From: Inquilinus sp. Marseille-Q2685
Lineage (GTDB): Bacteria; Pseudomonadota; Alphaproteobacteria; DSM-16000; Inquilinaceae
Length of the DNA stretch: 64,000 nt
Direction: 5' to 3'
NCBI RefSeq assembly: GCF_916619195.1
Contig: NZ_CAKAKL010000001.1
Location: forward strand, 1,736,001 to 1,800,000
Positions 8,936 through 17,289 of the stretch are shown here, in pieces (within the stretch, counting starts at the first letter, position 1; each line of letters opens with the position of its first letter). The notes beneath the pieces are model-generated. The model saw nothing but the letters and a program-made list of their open reading frames with translations. It ran no database searches and was not told where the DNA came from. The translations under genes were made by a program, and so were the position numbers.

Positions 8936-10213
8936 CTAGTCGCCGCCGAACAGCCACTGCACGACGGCCAGCAAAGCATAGAGGCTCGCCAGCAGCCAGG
9001 CGATCGCCAGGGCCGCGGCGCCCCTTTGCCCCCTTGGCCGCGCCTCCGTGCTGGGCCAGAGGCGCAAGAGGGCCAAGCCGATGGCGGCGCCGGCCAAAGC
9101 CCCACCGAAATGCGCGCCGTAATCGACCTCGCCGCCGCCGAGGGCCGGGAGGAGCGGCAGCAGGGCCGGGATCAGCACCTGCACGGCACTGATCTGCAGC
9201 TGGGTGCGAACGCGCCCGACCGGGAAATGGTAAGCGCAGGCGAACAGGGCCGCGAACACCGCCGTGATCGCGCCCGAGGCGCCGACGGCGACGACGTTCT
9301 CCGGATTGACCGCCAGCGACACCAGCGATCCGCAGACCGCCCCCGCCCCGAAGACGGCGGCGAACCAGGATCGGCCCACGACCGTTTCGAGCACGCGCCC
9401 GCCCAGGAACAGCGCCAGGCCGTTCAGCATCAGGTGGAATAGGTCCGCATGCAGGAACGGCGCGGACAGCAGCCGGTACCATTGGCCGAATTCCAGCACC
9501 AGGAACCGGTTTAGCGCGCCGAAATCCACCAGGGTCCCGATCGACGGTTCCAGGGCGCCGGTCCATGGCTCGGTCCCCGACCCGATCTCGGCCGCGAATA
9601 CTGCGATCAGCACGGCGAGGATCGTGCCGGTCAGGATCGGCCAGCGGGGTGCCGGGATTGCGACCGGTTCCGGCGGACGCAGGTCCTCAACGGCAAGCCG
9701 GGGCTGGCGCAGGAGGCGCTCGATCGCCGGCCGGCCGGCCAGCAGCCCCCTGAACGGCATGTTGCTCCAGACCGTCAGCGCTGCGGTGTCGACGATGGTC
9801 GCCACGAGGATGGTCTTGACCCTGCGCCGGAAGGCCTGCAGGCACAGGCGCCGCGCCGGCGAGTCCCACCCCGGCCCCACCTCGAACACCTGGATCGACA
9901 TCGGCATCTTCTGGCCATGAATCCGGCCCGTCCGGCCAAGGCACGCCCGGCCGATCCGTTCGGCTTCGGAAACGGTCAGGCCGAATTTCGCGTCGGGCCG
10001 CGCCTCGCCGTCGACGACGCAGAGGATCGCAAGCCCATAGCCGTCATAGCGCGTCAGGACGATGTCGCAATGCGCCGCCAGCTCCGCGGCTTCCGGCACG
10101 CAGCCATACCGGAACCCCTTCCGGGCGACGTGATACCTGGCCAGGTAGGTTGCGAAGGTATCGGCCTGCGGCTCCCCCGCCGCAGTGAGTTCGACATCGG
10201 CAAACGCTGACAC
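8936..10213 (-). CDS. Rhomboid-family intramembrane serine protease with N-terminal extension
   Basis: A 425-residue protein begins at the GTG at 10213, which has a strong GGAGGGGG ribosome site just upstream. The first ~180 residues are a soluble domain I cannot name. From ~residue 200 a membrane domain follows with HADLFHLMLNGLALFLGG, then the catalytic serine motif GASG (Ser ~313) and the catalytic histidine in YGAHFGGALAG (His ~368). That is the Ser-His dyad of rhomboids, which cleave transmembrane substrates within the bilayer. The long cytosolic N-terminal domain is unusual and may select the substrate. Confidence 0.85.
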   Translation of the reverse strand: MSAFADVELTAAGEPQADTFATYLARYHVARKGFRYGCVPEAAELAAHCDIVLTRYDGYGLAILCVVDGEARPDAKFGLTVSEAERIGRACLGRTGRIHGQKMPMSIQVFEVGPGWDSPARRLCLQAFRRRVKTILVATIVDTAALTVWSNMPFRGLLAGRPAIERLLRQPRLAVEDLRPPEPVAIPAPRWPILTGTILAVLIAVFAAEIGSGTEPWTGALEPSIGTLVDFGALNRFLVLEFGQWYRLLSAPFLHADLFHLMLNGLALFLGGRVLETVVGRSWFAAVFGAGAVCGSLVSLAVNPENVVAVGASGAITAVFAALFACAYHFPVGRVRTQLQISAVQVLIPALLPLLPALGGGEVDYGAHFGGALAGAAIGLALLRLWPSTEARPRGQRGAAALAIAWLLASLYALLAVVQWLFGGD

Positions 10214-10310
10214 GCTGGCTCCCCCTCCGGCGTTGCCGCTCCGGGACAATGCCGCTGAATGCCAGAGCCGACGTCTTTCGCCAATGGCGAAGGCCGGCAC
10301 CGCCTCCTCT

Positions 10311-11648
10311 CTAATCCACCGCGATCTGGTCCGGCTCGCTCCGCGCCAGCCGGGCCAGCGTCTCCAGCGCCTCGCGCAGCACCTCGGGCGCCGGCGAGGC
10401 CAGGGCCAGCCGCACCGCGGCCGGGGCGTGGCCCGGACCGGTGGCATAGGCGGGGCCGGGGGTGAGCGCGATGCCCCCGCGGGCGGCCGCGGCGGTGAAG
10501 GCCTCCGCCCGCCAGCCTTCCGGCAGGTCGAGCCAGAGGTGATAGGCGCGCGGGGCGCCCCGGACCTCCAGCCCGTCCAGCGCCGCCCGGGCGATCGCCT
10601 GGCGGGTGCGGGCGTCCTGCCGCTTCTCCGCCACCAGCGCCGCCACCGTGCCGTCGGCCATCCAGCGCGACGCCGCCTCCAGCGCCAGCCCGCCCGGGCT
10701 CCAGGGGCCGGAGCGGATCGCCGCCACCATGCGCTCGACCAAAGCGCGCGGCGGCACGGCGAAGCCCAGGGTCAGGCCGGGCGCGAGGCGCTTGGACAGG
10801 CTGTCGACCACGATCGCATGCTCCGGCGCCAGCGCCGCCAGCGGCACCTCGTCGGCCAGGAAGCTGAACACCCGGTCCTCGATCGCGACCAGATCGAGCC
10901 GCTGCAGCAGCGCCGCCAGATCGGCCCGCCGGCCCGGCGGCATCGACAGGCCGAGCGGGTTGTGCAGCACCGGCTGCAGATAGACCCCGCGCAGCGGCGA
11001 CGCGTGGTGCGCCGCCTCCAACGCGTCCGGCCGCAGCCCTTCGGCGTCCATCGCGATCGGCACCAGGGCGATGCCGAGCCGGGCGGCGATGCCCTTGATC
11101 ACCGGATAGGTCAGCGCCTCGACCCCGACCCGACCGCCGACCGGCGCCAGCGCCGACAGCGCCGCCGCGATCGCCTGCCGGCCGTTGCCGGCGAACAGCA
11201 CCCGCGCCGGTTCCGGCGACCAGCCGGGCTGCGCCAGGAACGACGCCGCCACCGCCCGCGCCGCCTGGGTGCCGGCCGCCGGCACCGCCCGCAGCGCCAG
11301 GCCCAACGCGTCCGGCCGCATCAGCGCCTGCAGTCCCTGCGCCAGGGCGGCGGGCTGGCCGGGCAGGATCGGGAAGCTGGATTCGAGATTGATCGGCGCC
11401 TGCCACGGCTCCGCCAGCACCGAGGCCGGAACCGGCGCCGCGGCGCGGACGAAGGTGCCGCGCCCGACCTCGCCCGACACCAGCCCGCGCCGCGTCAGCT
11501 CGGCATAGACCCGGGCGGCGGTGGAGGCGGCGATGCCGCGGCGATAGGCGAAGTCGCGCTGCGGCGGCAGCCGGTCGCCCGGGCGCAATTGCCCCGAGGC
11601 GATCTCGCCGGCGACGGCGTCGGCAATGCTGCGGAAATCGTCCAGCAT
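10311..11648 (-). CDS. MocR-type (GntR/aminotransferase fusion) transcriptional regulator
   Basis: The 445-residue protein fuses an N-terminal winged-helix GntR domain (residues ~1-65, with SGQLRPGDRLPPQRDFAYRR) to a fold-type I aminotransferase-like domain. The latter contains VDSLSKRLAPGLTLGF, with the PLP-binding Lys in SLSKR, and VYLQPVLHNPLGLSM. MocR regulators use PLP as effector and often control PLP or amine metabolism genes. I chose the ATG at 11648, since the frame upstream offers only an ATT codon. A perfect inverted repeat at 11654-11670 lies 6 bp upstream of the start and may be an autoregulatory operator. Confidence 0.88.
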   Translation of the reverse strand: MLDDFRSIADAVAGEIASGQLRPGDRLPPQRDFAYRRGIAASTAARVYAELTRRGLVSGEVGRGTFVRAAAPVPASVLAEPWQAPINLESSFPILPGQPAALAQGLQALMRPDALGLALRAVPAAGTQAARAVAASFLAQPGWSPEPARVLFAGNGRQAIAAALSALAPVGGRVGVEALTYPVIKGIAARLGIALVPIAMDAEGLRPDALEAAHHASPLRGVYLQPVLHNPLGLSMPPGRRADLAALLQRLDLVAIEDRVFSFLADEVPLAALAPEHAIVVDSLSKRLAPGLTLGFAVPPRALVERMVAAIRSGPWSPGGLALEAASRWMADGTVAALVAEKRQDARTRQAIARAALDGLEVRGAPRAYHLWLDLPEGWRAEAFTAAAARGGIALTPGPAYATGPGHAPAAVRLALASPAPEVLREALETLARLARSEPDQIAVD

Positions 11649-11653
11649 CCTAA

Positions 11654-11670
11654 ATTGCTCCGAGAGCAAT
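11654..11670. promoter_or_regulatory. Inverted repeat upstream of MocR gene (candidate operator)
   Basis: ATTGCTC-CGA-GAGCAAT is an exact 7-bp inverted repeat with a 3-bp spacer, between the divergent MocR and DUF1127 genes. A further GATTGC half-site lies at about 11676. Its position immediately upstream of the MocR start fits autoregulation, which is common in this family. The binding partner is inferred. Confidence 0.5.
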
Positions 11671-11779
11671 ACTGTGATTGCACCGACATCATGCTCGGAT
11701 CAATCTCGGAATGCAATCCCGCAGTTTCGGCGCCCGAGCATCGTGCCCCCGCCGGCTGCGGGCCAACAGGAGACCTCCC

Positions 11780-11992
11780 ATGTCGACGCGCGTTGTCGAG
11801 CGCCGCGTTCCCCGCTCTGCCCTGCCCCGCTCCGCGGCCTTCGCCGGATGGCGGCAGGTCTTCGGCCTGTGGCTGCGGCGCGCGCGAACCCGACGACAGC
11901 TCGACGCGCTGAGCGACCACGAGCTGCGCGATCTCGGCCTCGACCGCGGCGCCGCCATGCGCGAGGCGGCGAAACCGTTCTGGCGAGGCTGA
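11780..11992 (+). CDS. DUF1127 micro-protein
   Basis: The 70-residue basic protein ends with the DUF1127 signature: WRQVFGLWLRRARTRRQLDALSDHELRDLGLDRG, written here in part, then KPFWRG. DUF1127 proteins are short Arg-rich alphaproteobacterial proteins; some studied members affect RNA turnover and phosphate or nutrient responses. The ATG at 11780 follows an AGGAG sequence by 6-8 bases. It is divergent from the MocR regulator and 80 bp upstream of an AraC regulator. A paralogue lies at 13152-13361. Confidence 0.88.
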   Translation: MSTRVVERRVPRSALPRSAAFAGWRQVFGLWLRRARTRRQLDALSDHELRDLGLDRGAAMREAAKPFWRG

Positions 11993-12072
11993 GCCTCGCC
12001 TGATCCCGGCCGGCGGGGTATGGTGGGCGAAGAGCCCCTGCCCTGCCGGAGGCGGCGCCCAGCCGCAGCCCG

Positions 12073-12903
12073 ATGACCGACATCTCGGCCGAGACCCTGC
12101 TGCGGACGGAGATCGTCGCGATCCGCGATGTCGTCTGCGACGGCGCCTGCCGGCACAAGAGCGCCGAGGAATGCGCGGCGGCCACCCATCTGGTGTTCCC
12201 CTATCGCGGCGTCTTCGTCCGCCATCTCGGCACCGACGACGCGGTGGCCGAGGCCAACCAGGTGCTGTTCTTCAACCCGGGCGAGGGTTACCGGGTCAGC
12301 CACCCGGTCGCGGGTGGCGATTCCTGCCTGGACCTCGTGGTCGATGACGCGCTGCTGCGCGAGCTGGCGCCGCCGGAGCTGCTGCATGAGGGCGCGACGA
12401 CGGCGTTCCGCCCACACCGGCTGCGCATCGATGCGCGCAGCCAGGCTCTCGTGGCGCTGCTGCGGCACAGCCTGAAGCGCCGCGCCGCCGAGACGCTGGA
12501 GGCGGAGACCCTGGCGCTGACCCTGGTGCGCCGCGCCATCGGCGAGCGCACCTCGCACAAGGCGGGCGCCAGCCGCGGCCTGCAGAAGCTGGTCGACCGG
12601 GCCAAGCTGGCGCTGTCCGCCGATCTCGCGCGGCGCTGGACCCTGGCCGAGATCGCGGCCGAGGTCGGCGTCTCGCCGGTCTACCTCACGCAGGTGTTCC
12701 GGCAGGTCGAGGGCATGCCGCTGTACCGCTACCAGCTGCGCCTGAGGCTGGCGCGGGCGCTGGACCTGCTGGGCGGGTACGACGACCTCACCGCGCTCGG
12801 CCTCGATCTCGGCTTCTCCAGCCACAGCCATTTCAGCGCCGCCTTCCGCCAGGCCTATGGCCGCACCCCGGCGGAATTCCAGCGCTCGGTCCGCCTGCGC
12901 TGA
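12073..12903 (+). CDS. AraC-family transcriptional regulator
   Basis: The 276-residue protein has a C-terminal AraC double helix-turn-helix (residues ~180-275). It includes WTLAEIAAEVGVSPVYLTQV and the typical second-helix region DLGFSSHSHFSAAFRQAYG followed by TPAEF. The N-terminal ~160 residues look like a cupin-type sensor (PYRGVFVRHLG, FFNPGEGYRVSHP). An unusual cluster, CDGACRHKSAEEC at residues ~22-34, has three cysteines and a histidine that could bind a metal or sense redox. The gene lies between two DUF1127 genes, which may be its targets. Confidence 0.87.
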   Translation: MTDISAETLLRTEIVAIRDVVCDGACRHKSAEECAAATHLVFPYRGVFVRHLGTDDAVAEANQVLFFNPGEGYRVSHPVAGGDSCLDLVVDDALLRELAPPELLHEGATTAFRPHRLRIDARSQALVALLRHSLKRRAAETLEAETLALTLVRRAIGERTSHKAGASRGLQKLVDRAKLALSADLARRWTLAEIAAEVGVSPVYLTQVFRQVEGMPLYRYQLRLRLARALDLLGGYDDLTALGLDLGFSSHSHFSAAFRQAYGRTPAEFQRSVRLR

Positions 12904-12998
12904 CCGCCGCAAGTCCCTAAAGAATCCGACAGCGGGCCTCCCGCCCGGAATGCTTCCCTGTCCTTGCCCGGGATGTCGGGCGAAGAAGGAGAGCCCAG

Positions 12999-13148
12999 AT
13001 GAGCGAGAGAACCTGCGCGGCCTGCGACTGCGAGCTCGACGCCGAGGCGATCAAGGTGACGATCGGCGGCCAGACGGTCGAGGTGTGCTGCGACGACTGC
13101 GCCCGGGCGCTGCGCGAAGCCGACGCAGCGACCGCGGGCGGGGAGTGA
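12999..13148 (+). CDS. 49-residue Cys-rich putative metal-binding micro-protein
   Basis: This short ORF encodes MSERTCAACDCELDAEAIKV and continues to VEVCCDDCARALREADAA. It has six cysteines arranged C-x2-C-x-C ... C-C-x2-C, a spacing that suggests a zinc-ribbon or treble-clef-like (TRASH/YHS-like) site. The ATG has AGGAGAGCC directly upstream. Three bases separate its stop from the next ATG (DUF1127 paralogue), so the two are almost certainly co-translated. I do not recognise a named family. Confidence 0.7.
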   Translation: MSERTCAACDCELDAEAIKVTIGGQTVEVCCDDCARALREADAATAGGE

Positions 13149-13151
13149 CCG

Positions 13152-13361
13152 ATGCGCCCGCCTTCCGCGATTGCGGCCGGGCCGCGAGCCGCCCGCCGCG
13201 ACGACACCGTCCGAAGCCTGTTCCAGCTGGCGTCGCTGTGGCTGCGCCGGACCCGCACCCGCCCGCGGCTGTGGACGCTGAGCGACCACGAGCTGCGCGA
13301 CCTCGGCCTGGAGCGCAGCGCCGCCGACCGCGAGGCGCTCAAGCCGTTCTGGCGCGGTTGA
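13152..13361 (+). CDS. DUF1127 micro-protein, second copy
   Basis: The 69-residue protein shares with the 11780 gene the tail LWTLSDHELRDLGLERSAA and KPFWRG, as well as the basic LWLRRTRTRPRL segment. The first ~25 residues differ. It starts three bases after the Cys-rich micro-protein. A GC-rich hairpin at 13370-13398 closes this transcript and the convergent oppA-like gene. Two DUF1127 copies flanking an AraC gene suggest local duplication. Confidence 0.86.
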   Translation: MRPPSAIAAGPRAARRDDTVRSLFQLASLWLRRTRTRPRLWTLSDHELRDLGLERSAADREALKPFWRG

Positions 13362-13369
13362 AACGGAAA

Positions 13370-13398
13370 GGCCCTGCCTCCGGGCGGGAGGCGGGGCC
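13370..13398. terminator. Bidirectional hairpin terminator
   Basis: GGCCCTGCCTCC pairs with GGAGGCGGGGCC (11 of 12 bases) around a short loop, between the convergent DUF1127 and oppA-like genes. On the minus strand the stem is followed by TTTCC. It fits a shared transcription end. Confidence 0.65.
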
Positions 13399-13421
13399 CG
13401 ATCCGACGGCTGCGGGCCGCG

Positions 13422-15020
13422 TCAGCGTTCGACCGACAGCCAGCGGCTGAGATGGTTGTCGAGGACGTTGTCCTGCCAGCCCTTCACCCGGGCCGAGAGC
13501 ATTCGCTTGCTGGTGTAGTAGTAGATCGGGATGATCGCCTGCTCGGCCATGAACAGCTGCTCGGCCTGGGCCAGGATCTGGCCGCGCTTGGCCGGGTCGG
13601 CCTCGACCACCGCCGCATCCATCAGCTTGTCGTAGTCCGGGCTGGCGTAGCCCGGATAGTTCTGCTCGCCGCTGGTGCTGCGGAACAGGTCGAGGAAGTT
13701 GCTGGGGTCGTCGAAATCGCCGATCCAGGAGGTGCGGGCGACGTCCTTGTACTCCTTCTTGCGCAGGGCGCTCTGCATCGTGCCCCATTCCAGATTGGTC
13801 AGCGTGGTCTCGACGCCGAGCTTCTGCTTCCACATCGCGCCGATGGCCACGGCGATCTTCTTGTGGTTCTCCGAGGTGTTGTAGGTGATCTCCACCGACA
13901 GCGGCTTGTCGGGGCCGTAGCCGGCCTTGGCGAACAGCTCCTTGGCCTCGGCGTCGCGCTGGGCCTGGGTCTCCCCCGCCTCCTTCGGCGTCCAGGCCGC
14001 GAAGTTGCTCATCCCCGGCGGCACGAAGGTGTAGGCCGGCAGCTCGCCGCCCTGGGTGATCTTGCTGACCATCACGTCGCGGTCGATCGCCAGCGACAGG
14101 GCGTGGCGCAGCTCCGGATGGCTCTTCCACGGCTCATGGGTCAGGTTGACCGTGTAGTAGTAGGTGCCGATATAGGGGACGATCCGCACCTCGTCCGCCA
14201 TGGTCTGCTTCAGCTCGGGGATCTGCTGGTTCGGCAGGGTGTAGGTGTAGTCGAGCTCGCCGGCCTTGAAGCGCGCCAGCTCTGCGTCGACATCCTCGGT
14301 CACGAAGTAGTTGACGGTGTCGATCTTGACGTCGGCGGCGGCGTGGAACTCGGGGTTCTTGACCAGCTTCACATGGGATTGCGGCACCGCCTCGGCCAGC
14401 TTGTAGGCGCCGTTCGACACCAGGTTGCCCGGCTTGATGTAGTCGTCGCCGAACTTCTCGACATTGGCGCGGCTGAGCGGGAAGGTGGCGTGGTGGGTCA
14501 GCGTCGCCAGGAAGTACGGCGTCGGCCCGACCAGCGTGACCTCGAAGGTGCGGTCGTCGACCGCCTTGACCCCGAGCGTGTCGGCCGGCTTGTTGCCGAG
14601 GCGGATGTCCTTGGCGTTGACCACCTGGTCGATGAAGTAGCCGTAGGGGCTGGCCGTCTTCGGGTCCAGGAGGCGCTTCCAGGCGAAGACGAAGTCGCCG
14701 GCCGTCACCGGCGTGCCGTCCGACCATTTGCCGTCGGCGCGCAGCTTGAAGGTGTAGGTCCTGCCGTCGTCGGAGACGGTCCAGCTCTCGGCCGCGCCGG
14801 GGATCGGCTGCGCCTTGGCGTCCTGGGTCAGCAGGCCTTCGAACAGGTCGTTCTGGATGTTCGCCTCGCTGATGCCCGACGACTTGTGGATGTCGAGCGA
14901 CTCCGGCTCCTGGCTGTTGCCGGCGTTCAGCACCATCTCCGCCGCGGCGATCTGCGACATCCCGCCCAGCAGCGCCGCCGCCAGCAGGCTGCGGACGAGA
15001 ACCCTGGAGAAGCCTTGCAT
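13422..15020 (-). CDS. Periplasmic oligopeptide-binding protein of an ABC importer (OppA-like)
   Basis: The 532-residue solute-binding protein starts with a signal peptide (RSLLAAALLGGMSQIAAAE). It has the family 5 binding-protein pattern: PESLDIHKSSGISEANI, TYTFKLRADGKWSDGTPVTA, FVFAWKRLLDPKTASPYGY and RHALSLAIDRD. It captures oligopeptides in the periplasm and delivers them to an ABC permease. No permease genes adjoin it. The only peptide ABC operon in the window is ~46 kb away at 60760-64000, and a partnership cannot be inferred from position. Confidence 0.92.
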   Translation of the reverse strand: MQGFSRVLVRSLLAAALLGGMSQIAAAEMVLNAGNSQEPESLDIHKSSGISEANIQNDLFEGLLTQDAKAQPIPGAAESWTVSDDGRTYTFKLRADGKWSDGTPVTAGDFVFAWKRLLDPKTASPYGYFIDQVVNAKDIRLGNKPADTLGVKAVDDRTFEVTLVGPTPYFLATLTHHATFPLSRANVEKFGDDYIKPGNLVSNGAYKLAEAVPQSHVKLVKNPEFHAAADVKIDTVNYFVTEDVDAELARFKAGELDYTYTLPNQQIPELKQTMADEVRIVPYIGTYYYTVNLTHEPWKSHPELRHALSLAIDRDVMVSKITQGGELPAYTFVPPGMSNFAAWTPKEAGETQAQRDAEAKELFAKAGYGPDKPLSVEITYNTSENHKKIAVAIGAMWKQKLGVETTLTNLEWGTMQSALRKKEYKDVARTSWIGDFDDPSNFLDLFRSTSGEQNYPGYASPDYDKLMDAAVVEADPAKRGQILAQAEQLFMAEQAIIPIYYYTSKRMLSARVKGWQDNVLDNHLSRWLSVER

Positions 15021-15203
15021 CTTTGTACCCCCTGTTGGGCTGGCCCTTTCTTCGGCGCCAAGGCTATGGCCTATACCACCGGCGCGCCCGGGCCAAAAAG
15101 GAGGAAGGTCTTAACCTGGGGTCATGATCCGTCGGGACCGCGCCGATTGCGGCCCCGCCCCGCCTGGGCTAACCAGAAAGCCTCAAGGAGGGAGTTCCCG
15201 AGA

Positions 15204-16409
15204 ATGTCCGACAGCCCCGCCGGCGCCCTGGCCGGCCTCAAGGTGCTCGACCTGACCCGCGTGCTGGCCGGCCCCAGCGCCACCCAGATCCTGGGCGACC
15301 TCGGCGCCGACGTGGTCAAGGTGGAGCGGCCGGGCGTCGGCGACGACACGCGGAAATGGGGCCCGCCCTTCCTCCGGGACGCCGACGGCAACGACACGAC
15401 CGAGAGCGCCTACTACCTCAGCGCCAACCGCAACAAGCGGTCGATCGCCATCGACTTCACCAAGGACGAGGGCCGCGCCCTGCTGCGCCGGCTGGTGGCC
15501 AAGGCCGACGTGCTGGTCGAGAACTACAAGCTCGGCGACCTCGCCCGCTACGGCTTCGGCTATGATGACCTGAAGGACGAGTTCCCGGCGCTGGTCTACT
15601 GCTCGATCACCGGCTTCGGCCAGACCGGCCCCTATGCCGCGCGCGCCGGCTACGACTACCTGATCCAGGCGATGGGCGGGATCATGAGCCTGACCGGCCC
15701 GGTCGACGGCGAGCCGATGAAGGTCGGCGTCGCCATCGCCGATCTGATGACCGGCACCTATGCCACGATCGGCATCCTCGCCGCCCTCGACCACCGCCGC
15801 CGCACCGGGCGCGGCCAGCTGGTCGACATGGCGCTGCTGGACACCCAGGTGGCCTGGCTGTCCAACGCCGGCCAGTACTACCTGACCTCGGGCGTGCCGA
15901 CGCCGCGCACCGGCAACGGCCATCCCACGATCGTGCCCTACCAGGCGTTCCGGGCAGCGGACGAGTACCTGATCCTGGCGGTCGGCAACGATTCGCAGTT
16001 CGCCAAGTTCTGCGACGTCGCCGGCCGGCCGGACCTGGCGGCCGACCCGCGCTTCGCCACCAACCAGGCCCGGGTGCGCAACCGCGAGGTGCTGGTGCCG
16101 ATCGTCGCCGGGCTGATCGCGGAGAAGCCGCGCAGCCACTGGCTCGAGGCGCTGGAGGCCCGGCAGGTGCCCTGCGGCCCGATCAACACCATTGACCAGG
16201 TCTTCGCCGACCCGCAGGTCGCGGCCCGGGGCATGCGGATCGAGATGGCGCATCCGCTGGCGCCGGAACCGGTCGCCCTGATCGGCAGCCCGATCAAGCT
16301 GTCGGAGACGCCGGTCAGCTATCGCCACGCCCCGCCCGTGTGCGGCGCCGACGGCGACGAGGTGCTGCAGGACTGGCTCGGCGAACCGAAAGCCGCTTCC
16401 GGGCGTTAA
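15204..16409 (+). CDS. CaiB/BaiF family CoA-transferase (class III)
   Basis: The 401-residue protein matches class III CoA-transferases, which move CoA between carboxylic acids via an Asp-bound intermediate. It shows the start LKVLDLTRVLAGPSATQILG, DVVKVERPGVGDDTR, YYLSANRNKRSIAIDF, CSITGFGQTGPYA and AGYDYLIQAMGG. The catalytic Asp is probably residue ~180 in VAIADLMTG. The ATG at 15204 has AAGGAGGGAG upstream. The acyl substrate is unknown. The gene stands alone, divergent from oppA. Confidence 0.9.
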   Translation: MSDSPAGALAGLKVLDLTRVLAGPSATQILGDLGADVVKVERPGVGDDTRKWGPPFLRDADGNDTTESAYYLSANRNKRSIAIDFTKDEGRALLRRLVAKADVLVENYKLGDLARYGFGYDDLKDEFPALVYCSITGFGQTGPYAARAGYDYLIQAMGGIMSLTGPVDGEPMKVGVAIADLMTGTYATIGILAALDHRRRTGRGQLVDMALLDTQVAWLSNAGQYYLTSGVPTPRTGNGHPTIVPYQAFRAADEYLILAVGNDSQFAKFCDVAGRPDLAADPRFATNQARVRNREVLVPIVAGLIAEKPRSHWLEALEARQVPCGPINTIDQVFADPQVAARGMRIEMAHPLAPEPVALIGSPIKLSETPVSYRHAPPVCGADGDEVLQDWLGEPKAASGR

Positions 16410-16516
16410 TAAGGGGAACTGAGGCTGGCGCCATGCGCCGGCGAGGCGCGCGCATCCGTCATGGGCGCGCCACTGTCCGGTCGCGCCTGGCGCCGAGAAG
16501 GACGGAGAACAGAGAC

Positions 16517-17068
16517 ATGGCCAAGACTGTCCATGCGGCGTCTGCCGCCGCCCTGGCCGCGCTGCTGGTCGCAGCGCCGGCCATGGCCCAGACCGTCATC
16601 GTGCCGTCGCCGGCCCCGACCGTGGTCACCCCCGCACCGGCGCCGACGGTGGTGCAACCGGCCCCGACGGCGGTCGTGCGGCCCGCGCCCGCCGTCGTCG
16701 CCCCGCCGCCCCCCGTCATGGCCGAGCCGACGACGGCCTATCCGGTCGATCCCAACCTCCGGACGCAGCAGCCCTATCTGGTGCATGGCGGCGCGCAGCC
16801 GCGGCATCCGCCGGTCACGGCGATGCCCAGCGGGCCGGCGCCGGCCGATCCGCGCGAATACGCCACCGGCACGCCGATCACCGTGACCGGCCGCGTCGAC
16901 GGCGTCACCCATCTGGGCGGCGTCACCTCGTTCCGCCTGCAGACCCCGACCGAGGCGTGGACCGTCGTGGTGCCGGGCCAGACCGGCCATGTCGGACGCT
17001 CCGCCACCGTGACCGGCTACCCGCATGTCGAGGTGCGCAACCAGCTGCTGGCCGAGAGCATCCGCTGA
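16517..17068 (+). CDS. Secreted Pro/Ala/Val-rich protein of unknown function
   Basis: The 183-residue protein has a clear signal peptide (residues 1-25, ending AAPAMAQ). A low-complexity stretch of VxPAPxPTVV repeats spans residues ~26-75. A compact C-terminal domain follows, with ITVTGRVDGVTHLGGVTSFR and WTVVVPGQTGHVGRSATVTG, that looks like a small beta-barrel (OB-like). Export to the periplasm or cell surface is inferred. I do not recognise a named family. A strong hairpin at 17098-17128 lies 30 bp after the stop. Confidence 0.72.
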   Translation: MAKTVHAASAAALAALLVAAPAMAQTVIVPSPAPTVVTPAPAPTVVQPAPTAVVRPAPAVVAPPPPVMAEPTTAYPVDPNLRTQQPYLVHGGAQPRHPPVTAMPSGPAPADPREYATGTPITVTGRVDGVTHLGGVTSFRLQTPTEAWTVVVPGQTGHVGRSATVTGYPHVEVRNQLLAESIR

Positions 17069-17091
17069 GGCGGCCCCCTCATCGGCTGAAT

Positions 17092-17128
17092 AAAAAGAAC
17101 CCCGGCGTCGAGGCCCGACGCCGGGGTT
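17092..17128 (-). terminator. Rho-independent terminator in duplication copy 1
   Basis: AACCCCGGCGTCG (17098-17110) pairs perfectly with CGACGCCGGGGTT (17116-17128) over 13 bp with a 5-base loop. On the minus strand it is followed by TTCTTTTTA, a good U-tract. It also lies just downstream of the plus-strand secreted-protein gene, so it may act in both directions. Confidence 0.8.
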
Positions 17129-17219
17129 TCGTGAATGATCGCCTGGAAGGGGGAGAGAAGCGATCAGTCCACAGGGCTGGACGACGGCACCGCCGTCGCC
17201 GAACTCGTCTTGCTGGCTG

Positions 17220-17255
17220 AAAAGAACCCCGGCGCCGAGGCCCGACGCCGGGGTT
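17220..17255 (-). terminator. Rho-independent terminator in duplication copy 2
   Basis: The same hairpin (17225-17237 with 17243-17255, one mismatch) is followed on the minus strand by CTTTTC. It ends transcription of the small secreted-protein gene that stops at 17290. Confidence 0.78.
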
Positions 17256-17289
17256 TCATGAACGATCGCTGGAAGGGGGAGAGAAGCGA

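Noticed and set aside
13422-15020. OppA as the binding protein of the ABC operon at 60760-64000
   Set aside because: They are about 46 kb apart and nothing in the sequence links them. The operon's own binding protein may lie just beyond the window.
13452-16409. 985-codon plus-strand ORF covering oppA in antisense and running into the CaiB gene
   Set aside because: Only the part from 15204 matches a family (CoA-transferase). The upstream portion is antisense to oppA and the intergenic region.
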